Shown here one piece after another: positions 1 to 10,700 of a stretch of 64,000 bases of DNA. This stretch comes from Whitmania pigra (Eukaryota; Annelida; Clitellata; Hirudinida; Haemopidae): assembly GCA_021613335.1 (NCBI GenBank), contig JAJTWR010000308.1, forward strand, positions 516,501-580,500. The letters run 5' to 3'. The notes under the pieces were generated by a model that was not told the DNA's origin, made no database searches, and worked only from the letters and a program-made list of their open reading frames with translations. Numbering within the stretch: the first letter of the stretch is position 1; each line of letters begins with the position of its first letter. The position numbers and the translations under genes are program-made.

Positions 1-245
1 GAGAGTTTGAAAGAGATGGTGGATATGTTTACGGAGGAGGTGAGGATAAAGGAGAAGATGAGGGTGAAGATGATGGTGAAGAGGAGGGTGAAGAGGATGG
101 AGAAGATGATGGAGAAGATGAGGGTGAAGATGATGGAGATGATGATGGAGAAGATGATGGAGATGAGAAAGATAAAGAAGGAGAGGTGGACCAGAGCACA
201 GAAAAGAATGAGAATGTCGTGGAATTTGAAGACTATGATTATTAA
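1..245 (+). CDS. Acidic Gly/Glu/Asp-rich C-terminal exon, partial (copy A)
   Basis: The frame beginning at base 3 is open from the window edge to a TAA at 243-245. It reads as an uninterrupted run of G-E-D repeats and ends in EFEDYDY. An AATAAA lies about 55 bp after the stop, so this looks like a terminal exon. The same ending recurs near 4.5 kb (EFEDYDH) and, altered, near 5.35 kb (MEFENF). The homologous exons at 4258 and 4926 start right after a TTCAG acceptor, so the 5' part of this copy lies outside the window. I do not recognise the family. Low complexity makes any homology weak; a basic methionine-rich reading in another frame is rejected because only this frame keeps the ending shared with the other copies. 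Confidence 0.4.
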   Translation, partial: EFERDGGYVYGGGEDKGEDEGEDDGEEEGEEDGEDDGEDEGEDDGDDDGEDDGDEKDKEGEVDQSTEKNENVVEFEDYDY

Positions 246-587
246 AACAGTGAGATTAATTTTCATTAAGAGTTTTAGTTATGGTTTTACCTTGTAACAA
301 TAAATCACAAATAAAAACAAATAAACATTTTTTGATTCTAAATTTATTAAATTTTATTTAATCGATTTAATTAATAGTTTAATTAGTTGAACTAAGTATT
401 TAAGTTATTTATTTTGTTGGGATTTGAAAATACTAATAAGCTTTTTATTTTATAAGTACGTGATAAATTTATTTTATAGTTTTAATATATTTAAAAATTT
501 ACAACTTTTAAAGTATTTACAATCTTTTGAATTTTGCTCTAATGGCATTGATTGATATAATTATTATTAATTGAAGGGCTTAGAGAA

Positions 588-1153
588 ATGCAGGAGTTGC
601 ATAACCAGCTGGCACAAAGAGAGAAAGAATTGCTGGATGATTTGGACAGAGAGGTTTGTTTTGAATTTAATTTTATATATTTATGTATTTAAAATTTTAA
701 TAAAATTTTTAGGAATGGGCTAGACAAAAAGTCATGAAAAGGACAGTCAACCAAGTAGAAGACAAATTGAAGGAAGCAAAGAATTGGGTAAAAGAAAGGG
801 ATGAGGAAATAGTGGATCTGAAGTTAGAAATTGCTAGATTGGAAGGTGAAGTCAGTTCTCACCAAGATCAACATAAATTATACAAGGAAGAAGTTGACCA
901 TTTGAAAGCGGATCTGAAGTTAGAAAATGCTAGATTGAAAGCAGAAAATGCTAGATTGAAAGCAGAAAATGCTAGATTGGAAGGTGAAGTCAGTTCTCAC
1001 CAAGATCAACATAAATCTTACAAGGAACAAGTTGACCATTTGATGAAAGCTCTCTCAGATAAATCACATGGTATGTTCTCACAGTTTTGGAGTGATATGA
1101 AGAAGGTTGAAGACTCAGCAAATCAATTCAAAAAGAGGAAGCTGGGAGAGTAA
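588..1153 (+). CDS. Coiled-coil protein, two exons (copy A)
   Basis: Exon 1 runs 588-653 from an ATG; a possible acceptor at 575-576 suggests the exon may begin earlier. A short AT-rich intron (GT at 654, AG at 711-712) leads to exon 2 at 713-1153. Joined they give 168 aa in one frame. The protein is almost wholly charged heptads: the unit LKAENAR is repeated in tandem, and a longer block starting LEGEVSSHQDQHK occurs twice, so the coil grew by internal duplication. The C-terminus is basic (FKKRKLGE). An AATAAA follows at about 1200. A shorter copy with a premature end lies at 5712-6025. Family not recognised; localisation cannot be inferred beyond a likely soluble coiled coil. Confidence 0.5.
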
Positions 1154-1318
1154 GAACTGTAAGAACTGTCTCACTAATTTTGTTTTCACTTTTTTGTTCC
1201 AATAAAAGTTGACTTTTGAGATTTTGCGTTTATGTTGCAGAGCTTTGTCTTGCTGACTCTTGCTCGATTTATTCTATTAGTGCTTCAACACTGTTTACTG
1301 TTGTCAATCTGTTGGCAG

Positions 1319-1716
1319 ATTCAAGATGCAGCATGCTCAGCCATTTTATACTGGTGAATATATGTTGGCCAATCCAGTTGAGATCCTAGCTTGAAACAAT
1401 GCTGGTCTTCCAAGAGATGATTTTTCTATTGACGATGCCATCATGGTGACCAACTCTCATAGATAGTATTTTAATTACACTGTTTTAGATTAATTTGGAT
1501 AATAAAATTTTGTTGATAATGTTATACTAGTATAAATAAATATGCTAATAATTTTGTCTTGTTCAGTTGTCCTCAAAGTCATATTTATAAATTTTTCAAA
1601 AATTAATTCTCGAACTTGCACCTTGACAGGGTACCTTCAGGGGTGCTTTTATGAATCCTCTCATAGCTTTGCAACCTGCTATTCTGAGTGGAGATGTCTC
1701 ATTGACATTCAGTTGA
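1319..1716 (+). pseudogene. Two-exon remnant with an in-frame TGA
   Basis: After an acceptor at 1317-1318 the frame A|TTC AAG reads to 1445, where a GT donor (1446) follows ATG; the next acceptor (1628-1629) opens 1630-1716 in the matching phase and ends in TGA. The joined reading includes AGLPRDDFSIDDAIM and GTFRGAFMNPLIALQP, which look like protein rather than noise. One TGA at 1392-1394 interrupts it. The duplicated locus at 6.3 kb loses similarity just where this begins. It may be the decayed 3' end of a gene or a fortuitous reading; no family recognised. Confidence 0.3.
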
Positions 1717-2007
1717 ATGAATACTACAAAGAGCAGAACTGTTTGTGACCACTTTGCTATTATTATGAGCTCAATGACTACCGCTTGAAATAAATTATTT
1801 TACTCAATATAAGCCTTTCATCTTAGCCAAAGTCAGCAGATAGCATCACCAGTTCAAAAACTAAAGCTTTCTTTAAAAACGAGGCAACAATTCCTTACCA
1901 AAACCTGAGTAATTAATTATTTATATTATTGATTAACTAAGTATAAGTTAAATACAATTAATCGACTAATGAACTTAGAAAACTTAGAAACTCCTACCGC
2001 GGAGCTA

Positions 2008-2122
2008 ACCGACAGGGAATCATCAGAGGAGTGCCCCCGTCATCGAACGTTTCGGCCCAAACTCCTGACGTTCTCGAGGGGTGGGCCACACACCCGTTGA
2101 TCAGGCGGGTGTCCCTGTCGGT
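2008..2122. other. Segment with dense, mutually crossing complementary stems
   Basis: Within 115 nt of the insertion I find six exact complementary pairs: 2008-2018/2112-2122 (11 bp), 2090-2096/2106-2112 (7 bp), 2054-2059/2082-2087, 2045-2050/2068-2073 and 2027-2032/2061-2066 (6 bp each), and 2034-2037/2078-2081 (4 bp). The outer stem closes the domain and several inner stems cross, which implies pseudoknots or alternative folds. It sits at the minus-strand 3' end of the element. CTGATGA and GAAA occur on the minus strand but not in an order that builds a hammerhead core, and I could not fit an HDV-like fold. Confidence 0.4.
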
Positions 2123-2457
2123 GAAAACCCTACATATCCGACTTCATCGCAACGCACCGCACGTTATATGATGATCGATGAAATTCACGACGACCTTTGC
2201 GCATCGATCTCATATAATGCAAAGTGAGCGTTATAATTTCTTTGAAGCGGCCGCCGACACTTAGAAATATACGCTCACCGGACGCGCGCATATATTGCCT
2301 CAAACGCTCAATCGCGTTTTTACGTCATTTGCGAATGCGCGCGTCAACAACTCAACAACCAAACCGCGATCTCTATTCTTAGCAACGCTTACGACCTCTC
2401 ATCTCCCAAATCCAACACGATGCTGCCTCTGCAGCCTCCGACATTTTTATCATAGCC

Positions 2458-3012
2458 CTAGTTCTTTCCCGGCTCGATAAACCTATTTTGACGGAGTGCC
2501 TTCTTCTCGCATTTCAGCCACTCAAGCTCACGTAGCCGTCGAGATTTTTGCGGTTGTACAGGTCGTTTCTCAGCAACGACCCCGAACCTCTCCAAACACT
2601 TACCATATATGCAGTCAGTAAAGGACTTCATGGAAGCGTCTCTTTTCATTACTTTCTTGAGATCGCTTTTGAGAACGACATCCAATCCGTCCCAACCACT
2701 CCTATCATTACCTCGAGGTAACTTGATTCTAGCTCGTGGAGGGTCTTTCGTGAGGCAGGAAACTCGAACATACACGGAACTGTGGTGAGATTCCGGTCCG
2801 GTATCGTTCGACGTTTTACCTGAAGGCTCAGTCGCATCAGAACGCTGTTTCTCTACCTCCCCTTCGCATTTCAGCTTTGTCTGGTGAATCTTAAGTCCCT
2901 TCTCGGTCTGAAACACACGACCACATCTACATCTGCTTACTGGCACGCCATTAGCCAGTCCGTAGTCATAAATCGAAAAATCAAGTAAAGTATAAGTATA
3001 AGTTAAATACAA
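2458..3012 (-). CDS. Zinc-finger N-terminal domain of a retroelement ORF (truncated)
   Basis: This 184-codon frame has a zinc finger near residues 28-50 (CRCGRVFQTEKGLKIHQ followed by a Cys), then an acidic/serine linker with ESHHSS, a segment RARIKLPRGN..W, and a basic tail of the form SRRLRELEWL..EKKALR. That order (finger, R.K.P..N..W, RFG, basic EL..L..EK..LR) is one I associate with the front part of invertebrate retrotransposon ORFs. The ATG used lies inside the target-site duplication, so the true start is uncertain; the element-encoded part begins about ten residues in. The frame stops before any polymerase domain. Not expected to be a host gene. Confidence 0.55.
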   Translation of the reverse strand: MYLTYTYTLLDFSIYDYGLANGVPVSRCRCGRVFQTEKGLKIHQTKLKCEGEVEKQRSDATEPSGKTSNDTGPESHHSSVYVRVSCLTKDPPRARIKLPRGNDRSGWDGLDVVLKSDLKKVMKRDASMKSFTDCIYGKCLERFGVVAEKRPVQPQKSRRLRELEWLKCEKKALRQNRFIEPGKN

Positions 3013-3028
3013 TTAATCGACTAATGAA

Positions 3029-4189
3029 TTTATTTATTAAAGGATTACATGCACATATTCTTCAGCATGCAATTCCAAAAAGTCTAAGGTGTTTACAGGA
3101 TGCACTTTTTTTATTTCTACCATGTGTTGCAAGTGTTTTTAATTTTTTAAAATCTCTTTTTGCAAAAGATGTGCAAAGCCCTCGTGCAAGAAGTAAATCA
3201 TTGAGGAGGGAGGTGAACCGACTAGGTGCTGGCTGAGACAATGCTAGTAGGCAGATTTTTTCCCGGTATTAATTATTTGATTTGTGAAAAAATTATTTTC
3301 AGGAAGGTATGAAAAGAAGCCAGGTATCCCTACTTCTAGATACTTTGGTCTGAGTGTAGAATTCTAGATTAGATTAGTGTAGATTTTAGTGGAATAATGA
3401 TTAGGTTTATTATTATATATTATTCAGTATCAGAGATGGGTAGTTGTAGCAATAAACAAACTTAATAGCAAAGATACATCGGTGACGAGGATGACAAGCA
3501 TTGAGGAATCACCACTGATGAAGGTGATGAAGCTTTACTTTCGAGTCGGAGGAGAAAGTTCGTATTGCTCAAGAAGAGCCGCTTTAAACCAAGTCAAACG
3601 ATAACTGAAAAAATATGAAACAAATTACGAAGAACATAAATTCTTATACTAATTAATCAGTAATGGAAGTAGGGGCAAAAACAAATTAAAATCATTAAAA
3701 CTTTTTATTTTACATCCTAAATAAAATTGTATAGACATTTGTTGATTTTTCAATTTTGACCATTTAATGGCCAATTACGGCGGCCTTTGTGCGGGCCGAG
3801 TGTTTCACACGCCTGCTCTACATAATTTTTGAATATGCCACGATTTTTGCTTAACTGTGATGGCTCGGACCCAGCGACCATGACAAAGGGTGGCATCAAC
3901 CAGGTTCACTTATTTGCCACTTATTTATCCAGGTGCCTTCCAGGTGCAACCAGTTGATGTTGATGAAGTATAAAGTTCTTTATTCAGTCTTTTCCTTAAT
4001 GGTTAGTCTGACTTGAATTAGTGTAATTTCGTTGCTTTAGATTAAATGGTGGTGGTGTGATGATGATGCTACTAGTGGTGGTGATGTTGATGTTGCTGCT
4101 GCTGTTTATGTTTACAATAAGGGGCTGTGCACCTTCTGATCATATGAAGCCAATTTTGAATTGTAATTGAGAAATACATTGGTTTGATT
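3029..4189. other. Non-coding stretch between duplicated copies
   Basis: No convincing exon seen. Small frames near 3024-3236 lack family features. Around 3770-3960 base composition rises in GC without an open frame; it may be old transposon sequence. GAT/GGT-rich simple sequence occurs around 4045-4110. Confidence 0.4.
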
Positions 4190-4257
4190 ATTATTTTTGT
4201 TATAAAATTTTAATGAAACAGTTGTTCCAATATTAGCCTTAAAAACATTTAATTCAG

Positions 4258-4547
4258 AAGATGATTTCTCAGAAGAAACGTATTCCCAACTCGAAGAGCT
4301 ACGGGCAAGGAAGTTGGAGTCAGTGGAGGATATTTGGGAAGAAAGGCAAGTTGAAAGAGGTGAAGTTAGAAATAAAGAACAAGAAGAAATTGGAGCAGAC
4401 GAAGGAGAGTTGAAAACTGGTGGTGGATAGGATGATGGAGAAGATGAAGAAGGAAAGGAGGATGGAGAGGAGGAGGAAGAGAGCACAGATGAGGAAGAGA
4501 ATGAAGATTGCATGGAATTTGAAGACTATGATCATAAAAAATCGTGA
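4258..4547 (+). pseudogene. Acidic exon, copy B, interrupted by TAG
   Basis: After the acceptor TTCAG (4256-4257) the reading starts EDDFSEETYSQLEELRARK and continues as an acidic coil to EFEDYDH, with a final TGA at 4545-4547. An in-frame TAG at 4428-4430 breaks it just before the acidic tail. An AATAAA follows at about 4591. Copy B is followed by the same ~300 bp AT-rich sequence as copies A and C, but then jumps into the start of copy C instead of the coiled-coil exon. That places B as an extra, tandemly duplicated ~680-bp piece of copy C. Confidence 0.5.
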
Positions 4548-4925
4548 GGTTATTTGAGATTATCAATTTTAGTTATGGTTTTACCTTGTAACAATAAACC
4601 ACAGTAGAAAACAAATAAACATGTTTTGATTCTAAATTTATTAAATTTTATTTAATCAATAGTTTAATTAGTTGAACTAAATATTTAAGTTATTCATTTT
4701 GTTGGGATTTGAATATACTAATAAACTTTTTATTTTATAAGTACACGATAAATTTATTTTATAGTTTTAATATATTTAAAAAATTACAATTTTTAAAGTA
4801 TTTACAATCTTTTGAATTTTGCTCTAATGGCATTGATTGATATAATTATTATTAATTGAAGGTTTTGTTATAAAATTTTATTGAAACTATTGTTCCAGTG
4901 TTAGCCATAAAAACATTTAATTCAG

Positions 4926-5402
4926 ATGAAGATGATTTCTCAAAAGAAACCTACTCCTCAACTCAAAGAGCTATGGGAGAGGAAATTGGAGACTGTAGAG
5001 AATGTAAGAGAAGAAAAGCAAGGAATCGGCAAGTTGAAAGAGGTGAAGCTAGAAATGAGAGAGAATGAAGAACAAGAAGAAATTGGAGCAGAGGAAGGAG
5101 ATTTGAATACAGGTGATGGATGTGGAAAAGCTGAGAACAGGCAAGATGAAAGAGGTAAAGCTAGAAATGAGAAAGAGAAGGAAGGTAAAGAGAAAGTGGG
5201 AGCAAAGGAAGGAGATTTGAGCACTGTTGGTGGACATGGTGAAGGAGGAGGTGAAGATGGGGGCAAAGATCAGGGCAAAGATGAAAAGGGAAAGAAGAAG
5301 AAAGAGGAGGGAGAAAGCTCAGAAGAGGAAGAGAATGGAGTTGTCATGGAATTTGAAAACTTTCTTCAAAATCGTGAGATTAATTTTCGTTATCAATTTT
5401 AG
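4926..5402 (+). CDS. Acidic Glu/Lys-rich exon (copy C)
   Basis: An open frame of 158 codons directly follows the acceptor TTCAG at 4924-4925. It aligns with copy B (EEIGADEGEL versus EEIGAEEGDL) but is longer through internal duplication: the motif KE/EEGDL with a following G-rich patch occurs twice. Near its start copy C has one more base than copy B, which moves the first ~15 residues into a different frame, so either the ATG at 4926 is a new start or this copy is frameshifted. The ending differs from copies A and B (loss of FEDYDY). Product unknown; probably a charged, unstructured protein. Confidence 0.4.
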   Translation: MKMISQKKPTPQLKELWERKLETVENVREEKQGIGKLKEVKLEMRENEEQEEIGAEEGDLNTGDGCGKAENRQDERGKARNEKEKEGKEKVGAKEGDLSTVGGHGEGGGEDGGKDQGKDEKGKKKKEEGESSEEEENGVVMEFENFLQNREINFRYQF

Positions 5403-5711
5403 TTATGGTTTTACCTTGTAACAGAATACCACATTAGAAAACATATAAACATTTTTTGATTCTAAATTTATTAAATTTTATTTAATCGATTTAATTAATA
5501 GTTTAATTAGTTGAACTAAGTATTTAAGTTATTTATTTTGTTGGGATTTGAAAATACTAATAAGCTTTTTATTTTATAAGTACGTGATAAATTTATTTTA
5601 TAGTTTTAATATATTTAAAAATTTACAACTTTTAAAGTATTTACAATCTCTTGAATTTTGCTCTAATGGCATTGATTGATATAATTATTAGTAATTGAAG
5701 GGTTTAGAGAA

Positions 5712-6025
5712 ATGCAGGAGTTGCATAACCAGCGGGCACAAAAAGTGAAAGAATTGCTGGATGATTTGGACAGAGAGGTTTGTTTTGAATTTAATTTTAT
5801 ATATTTATGTATTTAAAATTTTAATAAATTTTTTAGGCAAGGGCTAGACATAAAGTCATGAAAAGGATAGTCAACCAATTAGAAAACAAATTGAAGAAAG
5901 CAAAGAATTTGGTAAAAGCAAGGGATGAGGAAATAGTGGATCTGAAGTTAGAAATTGCTAGATTGGAAGGTGAAGTGAAATCTTACAAGGAAGAAGTTGA
6001 CCATTTGAAAGATTTCTCAGTTTAA
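5712..6025 (+). pseudogene. Coiled-coil protein, shortened copy C
   Basis: Exons 5712-5777 and 5837-6025 match the copy A coiled-coil gene (588-1153) closely, including splice sites and the start MQELHNQ. The second SSHQDQHK-type block and the LKAENAR heptads are missing, and a substitution/indel region makes a TAA at 6023-6025, giving 84 aa instead of 168. The sequence beyond the stop still aligns with the end of copy A (FKKRKLGE at about 6090-6113), so this copy has lost its C-terminal third by a stop. Downstream, a 34-bp piece containing AATAAAAGTTGAC is duplicated in tandem (about 6150-6210). Confidence 0.5.
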
Positions 6026-6625
6026 AAACATGGTATAATCACAAAGTTTTGGAGTGATGTGGAGAGGTTTGAAGACTCAGCAAATCAATTCAAAAAGAGG
6101 AAGCTGGGAGAGTAAGAACTGTAAGAACTGTCTCACTCATTTTGTTTTCAATTTTTTGTTCCAATAAAAGTTGACTTTTTTCAATTTTTTGTTCCAATAA
6201 AAGTTGACTTTTGAGATTTTGTGCTTATGTTGCAGAGCTTTGTCTTGGTGACTCTTGCTCGATTTGTTCTATTAGTGCTTCAATACTGTATACTGTTAGC
6301 AGATTCGAGATCTGGATATGAACAATTCAATTATCAATTTGAAGTTTAGGATAAAATAGTGATTCCACCGACGTTCAAATAGACTTTTCATTTTATTAAG
6401 ATTAAAGTTGTTTGTTAGTTATCACCATATTAGTTAAGCCCAAATCTTGAAAAGCAAAATTTTTACCATGAGAAACCACCTCGTGAGACCGCCATCTGAG
6501 AGTTTACTGAGATGCCTCTCAGATTTTCAGAAAATGATGATATGACAAGTTATAATTCTTGGTGGTAGAATTAATTTTATAACAGCCAACAAAACATTTC
6601 ATTTTATTAAAAAATTGTTTTATAG

Positions 6626-6800
6626 CTGTGATCCTAGCTGTTATAAATTATGTGTCTGAAAAGATGGACAAAAACTTTGTTGAACCACCGCTCTTTGATC
6701 TGGCTAAATTCTTTGTTGATTCTGACAGAGTGACCACACTCATTCTCATCAGGTGCAGATCCATCTCTCTCCTGCAGTTTGCCAATGAAAACTTCTTTGT
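6626..6800 (+). pseudogene. Axonemal dynein heavy chain C-terminal fragment
   Basis: After an acceptor-like TATAG (6621-6625) the frame reads YVSEKMDKNFVEPPLFDLAK and then FFVDSDRVTTLILI, matching the conserved dynein heavy-chain stretch (F/YVSEK.G..FVEPP.FDLA..F.DS...TPLIF.LSPGADP) just before the C-terminal domain. After LILI the frame is shifted: the SSGADP reading that should follow appears in another frame, then LLQFANE returns to the first frame. A small deletion thus destroyed the LSPGADP motif. No neighbouring dynein exons are visible, so this is an isolated relic. The match covers only about 55 residues. Confidence 0.6.
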
Positions 6801-6859
6801 AAATTGTAATCAAATCCATGGAAGGGTTGTTATTCTTAAACTTGGTATTGCTTGTTGAG

Positions 6860-7771
6860 TGGATTTAGAAATACAATTATTTCAGCCAATATTGTCCTAA
6901 TCATCTAGTCATGAAATAGAGGTTATTAAAATACACAGCTCTTCAGCCTCACAAAGCTTAATCTTAATTAGCGGTGTTGCGTTTCAGACGTTTTATGATT
7001 GCAGTACGTTAATATCAGCAGAGCACCAGATTTATCGATGTGGTTAAGTGGGTCCGTTGCTGTGAACACCACTGCAAGATTTGTTTTTATAATAAAGTTT
7101 AATTACACGTAATGGCTGGATTGTTACATTTATTTGCACCCATTCAATTAAAACTTATGCAGATAATGAAGATTATTTCTCAAATATTTCTAACGGCGCT
7201 TAAAAAAACTGTGCTGCTCTCTTCCAACATATTGATTTATATATATAACGACGCTCTGATGAATTTATTAATTTGAAATTTCCCTTAATTCGTCTATCTC
7301 GTGAATGTTCCTAGGAAAATTTTGGAGTGACGCTTGTGATTACAGTTATCAAGGGAATGCAGAACCCGAATGAATAATTATAATCGATTTTTACAATGCG
7401 ATTATGCAATTTACAATTACGCAATTACAATTTTATGCAATTGGCTGTTTCCACATAAGTGTTAAATTTTTGACGAATGGTGGCAATCTTATCCGTTCCA
7501 TTCGTTTATTTTTTCCAGTAGTCTTCGTCTTTGGATAATTTGAAACGGCCTGTTGTAATGTGACTTTAGTAAATATGTAAGCAATTTTTAACATTTATTC
7601 GATTTCGAAGACTAAAGGAGTTTTCATTCATTCCAGTAGAATTTTTTAAATTGTTTTAGATATAATATGTTAAAAATTCGGTTGAACTCGTATAATTGGG
7701 TTTAATTAGTGTGCGACGGAAGCTTATTGGCAATTCAAGCATGCTTGTAAATTGGAGGAATTTTTTTAAAA
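6860..7771. other. Intergenic/5' region of the Rap GEF gene
   Basis: AT-rich with no supported exon. It may hold promoter or 5' untranslated exons of the Rap GEF starting at 7772; no clear TATA or initiator could be singled out. Confidence 0.4.
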
Positions 7772-10700
7772 ATGGCTTTAAATGGAAATTTTAAAGGACT
7801 GTTTGAATCTTTAAAGAAAGATCCCTTGAGTAGAACTCTACAAGTGCGTTTATTTTCTGTCGTGTGGTTAAATGGATTATCAAAAACATCTGGTTCTATC
7901 AGCTTAATAGTATGTATAATGAATGAAAATGTTGGAAGTTTGAACAACCCTGCATAAAGTTGAATTACATAAATGACCTTCAGAAATTTTAGTAGAAATG
8001 GGAATAAACATTTAAATACTTAACTCACACAAACTTTACATGGATTGTTTAATATTTTGTAGGATGTTTTGGATATATCTTCAGTAATCCACGAGTATTT
8101 TGAGTCTCTTGATCTAGAAACTACCAAATATCTCAGTAGCTTTGCTCATTATATGTCTTTTGAAAAGGATGACATTTTGTTCAAGTATTTTGGAAAACAT
8201 GAGGGCTTTAAAAAGAAATTAATTTTTAATTAAATAAAACAAAATTCCAGTGTCCAAGATCGAGCTGATTGTTGGTTCATTCTCCTCACTGGGAAAGTTC
8301 TATTAAAAGGAAACATTTACCATGCTCCTTGCAGGTCATTTCTTTGCACTGTAACACATTTTTATGATAACATGTAAATAGTTATATTAATTCAAAATTG
8401 TGTTTAAGTGTTTAATTTGTATTTAAACTAAGTCATTATATTCAAACTTAAATTTTAACTTATAATATTTCACCATATGTCAGCTGAATGTTCACTGCAA
8501 TCATTATCGTGAAATCAGTATTATTTAATTAATTAATAAATAATAATAATAATATTAATATCAATAATAACTGTGAACAGTTTTGGGAAAATTTACAATG
8601 GACAAACCAGGAGAACTTATGAATGCAGAAGTATTGACTATTGCCAACTGATGAAGGTAGTAGTGTTGATGCAGATACATAACGTATGCTTATACACGTG
8701 TTGGTTTCATGGTTTTATAAATGTTTATTTGTAGATATATTATCCAACAGCAATTCAGATAGATTCATTGGAGGTTATGATCTGCCTTATAATTTTATTT
8801 TTTTGCGTTCGATTGGAATTTATTTTTATTTAGGTGCAGTGTTGTCGTACTAAATTATTTTAAGCGATCGAAATATTTTTGTAGAAGATGTCTGCCGAAC
8901 AGAACCGAAGAATATTGAATGGCGAAGAGCCTCAAAACAGCAAAAACGTGAACGAAAGTAGCGACGACGAGGAGGATGTCGATGAAGATACCTTCCAAGA
9001 GAGTTTTCTTGAATTTGATTTCAGTGATCTTGCAAATGATTCATTCACTGTGAGTCAGTTATATGTAAATTATATATAAATCTATACTCAGCATTTACTT
9101 AATTAAATCTTACTTATTTTATTATATGAATTTATTGAATTCAACAAAGAAGTCTTTTTGAAGTAGAGAAGTTATAAGAAATATATTGAAAGTTATAAAT
9201 CTGTTTTAGTCCATAACGGTTAAAGACGTGGTACAAGAATGCCTCGAGAAAAATGCTTGCGAGAGAACCAACCAGGATGTTAAGATCTTGAGAGAGTTCA
9301 TGCTTCATTTCAATGTTTGTCCAAAATTTATTGCCAATTCTAATACTAAATTAATTTCATTAATATGACATCATCTCTTTAAAATTATCACGGAGTTGCT
9401 AAAAATGATTTGGCACTATTATAAAAATAATCAACTTTAAATCACATCCATGTGGCTGTCCATCCATAGCATCTCTTCAGAAGTTGACAAACTGTTGTTA
9501 AATTTAAAAATCAAAAATTACATTCTTTATTCGTCCTTCCTTCATAGAATCAGGTGTTCAACAGTTTCCAGAAAGAAGTGCAGGACTTGATTTGTCGAAA
9601 GCTTTCCTACGTTGTGGTGGAAAAAGAGCAAGCTGTGGTCATTTCAGAGGGGGAGGAGTTAAAATACTGGGCATTTGTTATCAATGGTTGTCTGGAGATT
9701 ACTCATCCAATGTCTTACAATAGGCTCATACACATGGGAGACAGGTATGCTTTGATATTCTTTTTCATAACCAAATAAAGTTGCAGAGTTAAGGTTTTGT
9801 TCTGCTTGCTAATTCATTGCCTTTGCGTATTAGTTACAATTTAAAATATTTTTGTGGTTTGTTCTTAGTTTCCTAGTTATTTAACTAGTAGTTAATAGTT
9901 AGCAGTTAACTGTATTTAAAATGGATCATTTGTGAAAACAAATCACCGACTTGAACCCGACCGTTGATCGACTCAGCTTCGGCATAGACCCTCACAACGA
10001 GGATCAGTCGAAGAGTCCGTTCACCATCGTTACGAGAGTCCCCAGCTGTCATTTCATTTCACTCTCCAAGGAGGATTGGGCTTCCATAAGGAACAAGGTT
10101 TTGAGGACATATTTTTTACATTAATTTTTTGCCTTAATTGAATAATTAATTAATTCAATGCCGATGTTATTCTAAAGAACTGTAAGTCTTATTGAAATGC
10201 TAATTGTGCTCCTCAGGAGGTGAGAAGTGTGGAGAAAGAAACAATTGAAGATGGAAAGAAGGTTCTGGTTGTGGAGGAGAGGGAGGTCAAGAAAGGTGGA
10301 CGAAAAGGCTACTTCGTGAAGAAGGTGAATGCCAAACGTAACCAACTATGGGCCGGCAACAGCAATTGAATGCATCTAACAACGTCTATTGATTTTCAAA
10401 CGAGCCATCGATTAGAAATTTCACTTAACCGGGGAATATTGTATTTTCTATTCATACCTTCCCTCGCATCGATGATGCATAGATTTCGTAGGCATGTCAT
10501 AGCTTGATATCATTGTTGCGGCTCTTGATTTTATTGCTACCTTCGTGCATGGATGCGGTTGCAGCGTGTCGTTCGTTTCGACAGGGAACGAGCGAGCAGC
10601 TGGTCAAATTCCTGGTGGACGAACGGACGTCGGAGGATCCTTCGTACGTCGAGGACTTCCTACTCACGTCGAGAATCTTCCTCCAGGAATGCATGAACAG

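Larger units (their letters stand above)
1938..3028 (-). mobile_element. ~1.0 kb retroelement insertion with 36-bp target duplication
   Basis: Bases 1938-1973 and 2993-3028 are identical (36 nt, beginning TAAGTATAAG and ending CTAATGAA). They flank a 1019-bp insert that is clearly richer in GC and CpG than the AT-rich flanks. On the minus strand the insert starts with an open frame carrying a CCHH zinc finger typical of the N-terminus of some non-LTR retroelement proteins, but no reverse transcriptase or endonuclease follows. The minus-strand 3' end is a short TTCTAAGT-type repeat rather than poly(A). This looks like an internally shortened, non-autonomous element. The clade is not resolved. 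Confidence 0.65.

Noticed and set aside
2008..2122. Hammerhead ribozyme on the minus strand (CTGATGA and GAAA present)
   Set aside because: The elements occur in the wrong order and the flanking stems I and III cannot be formed with a UH cleavage site.
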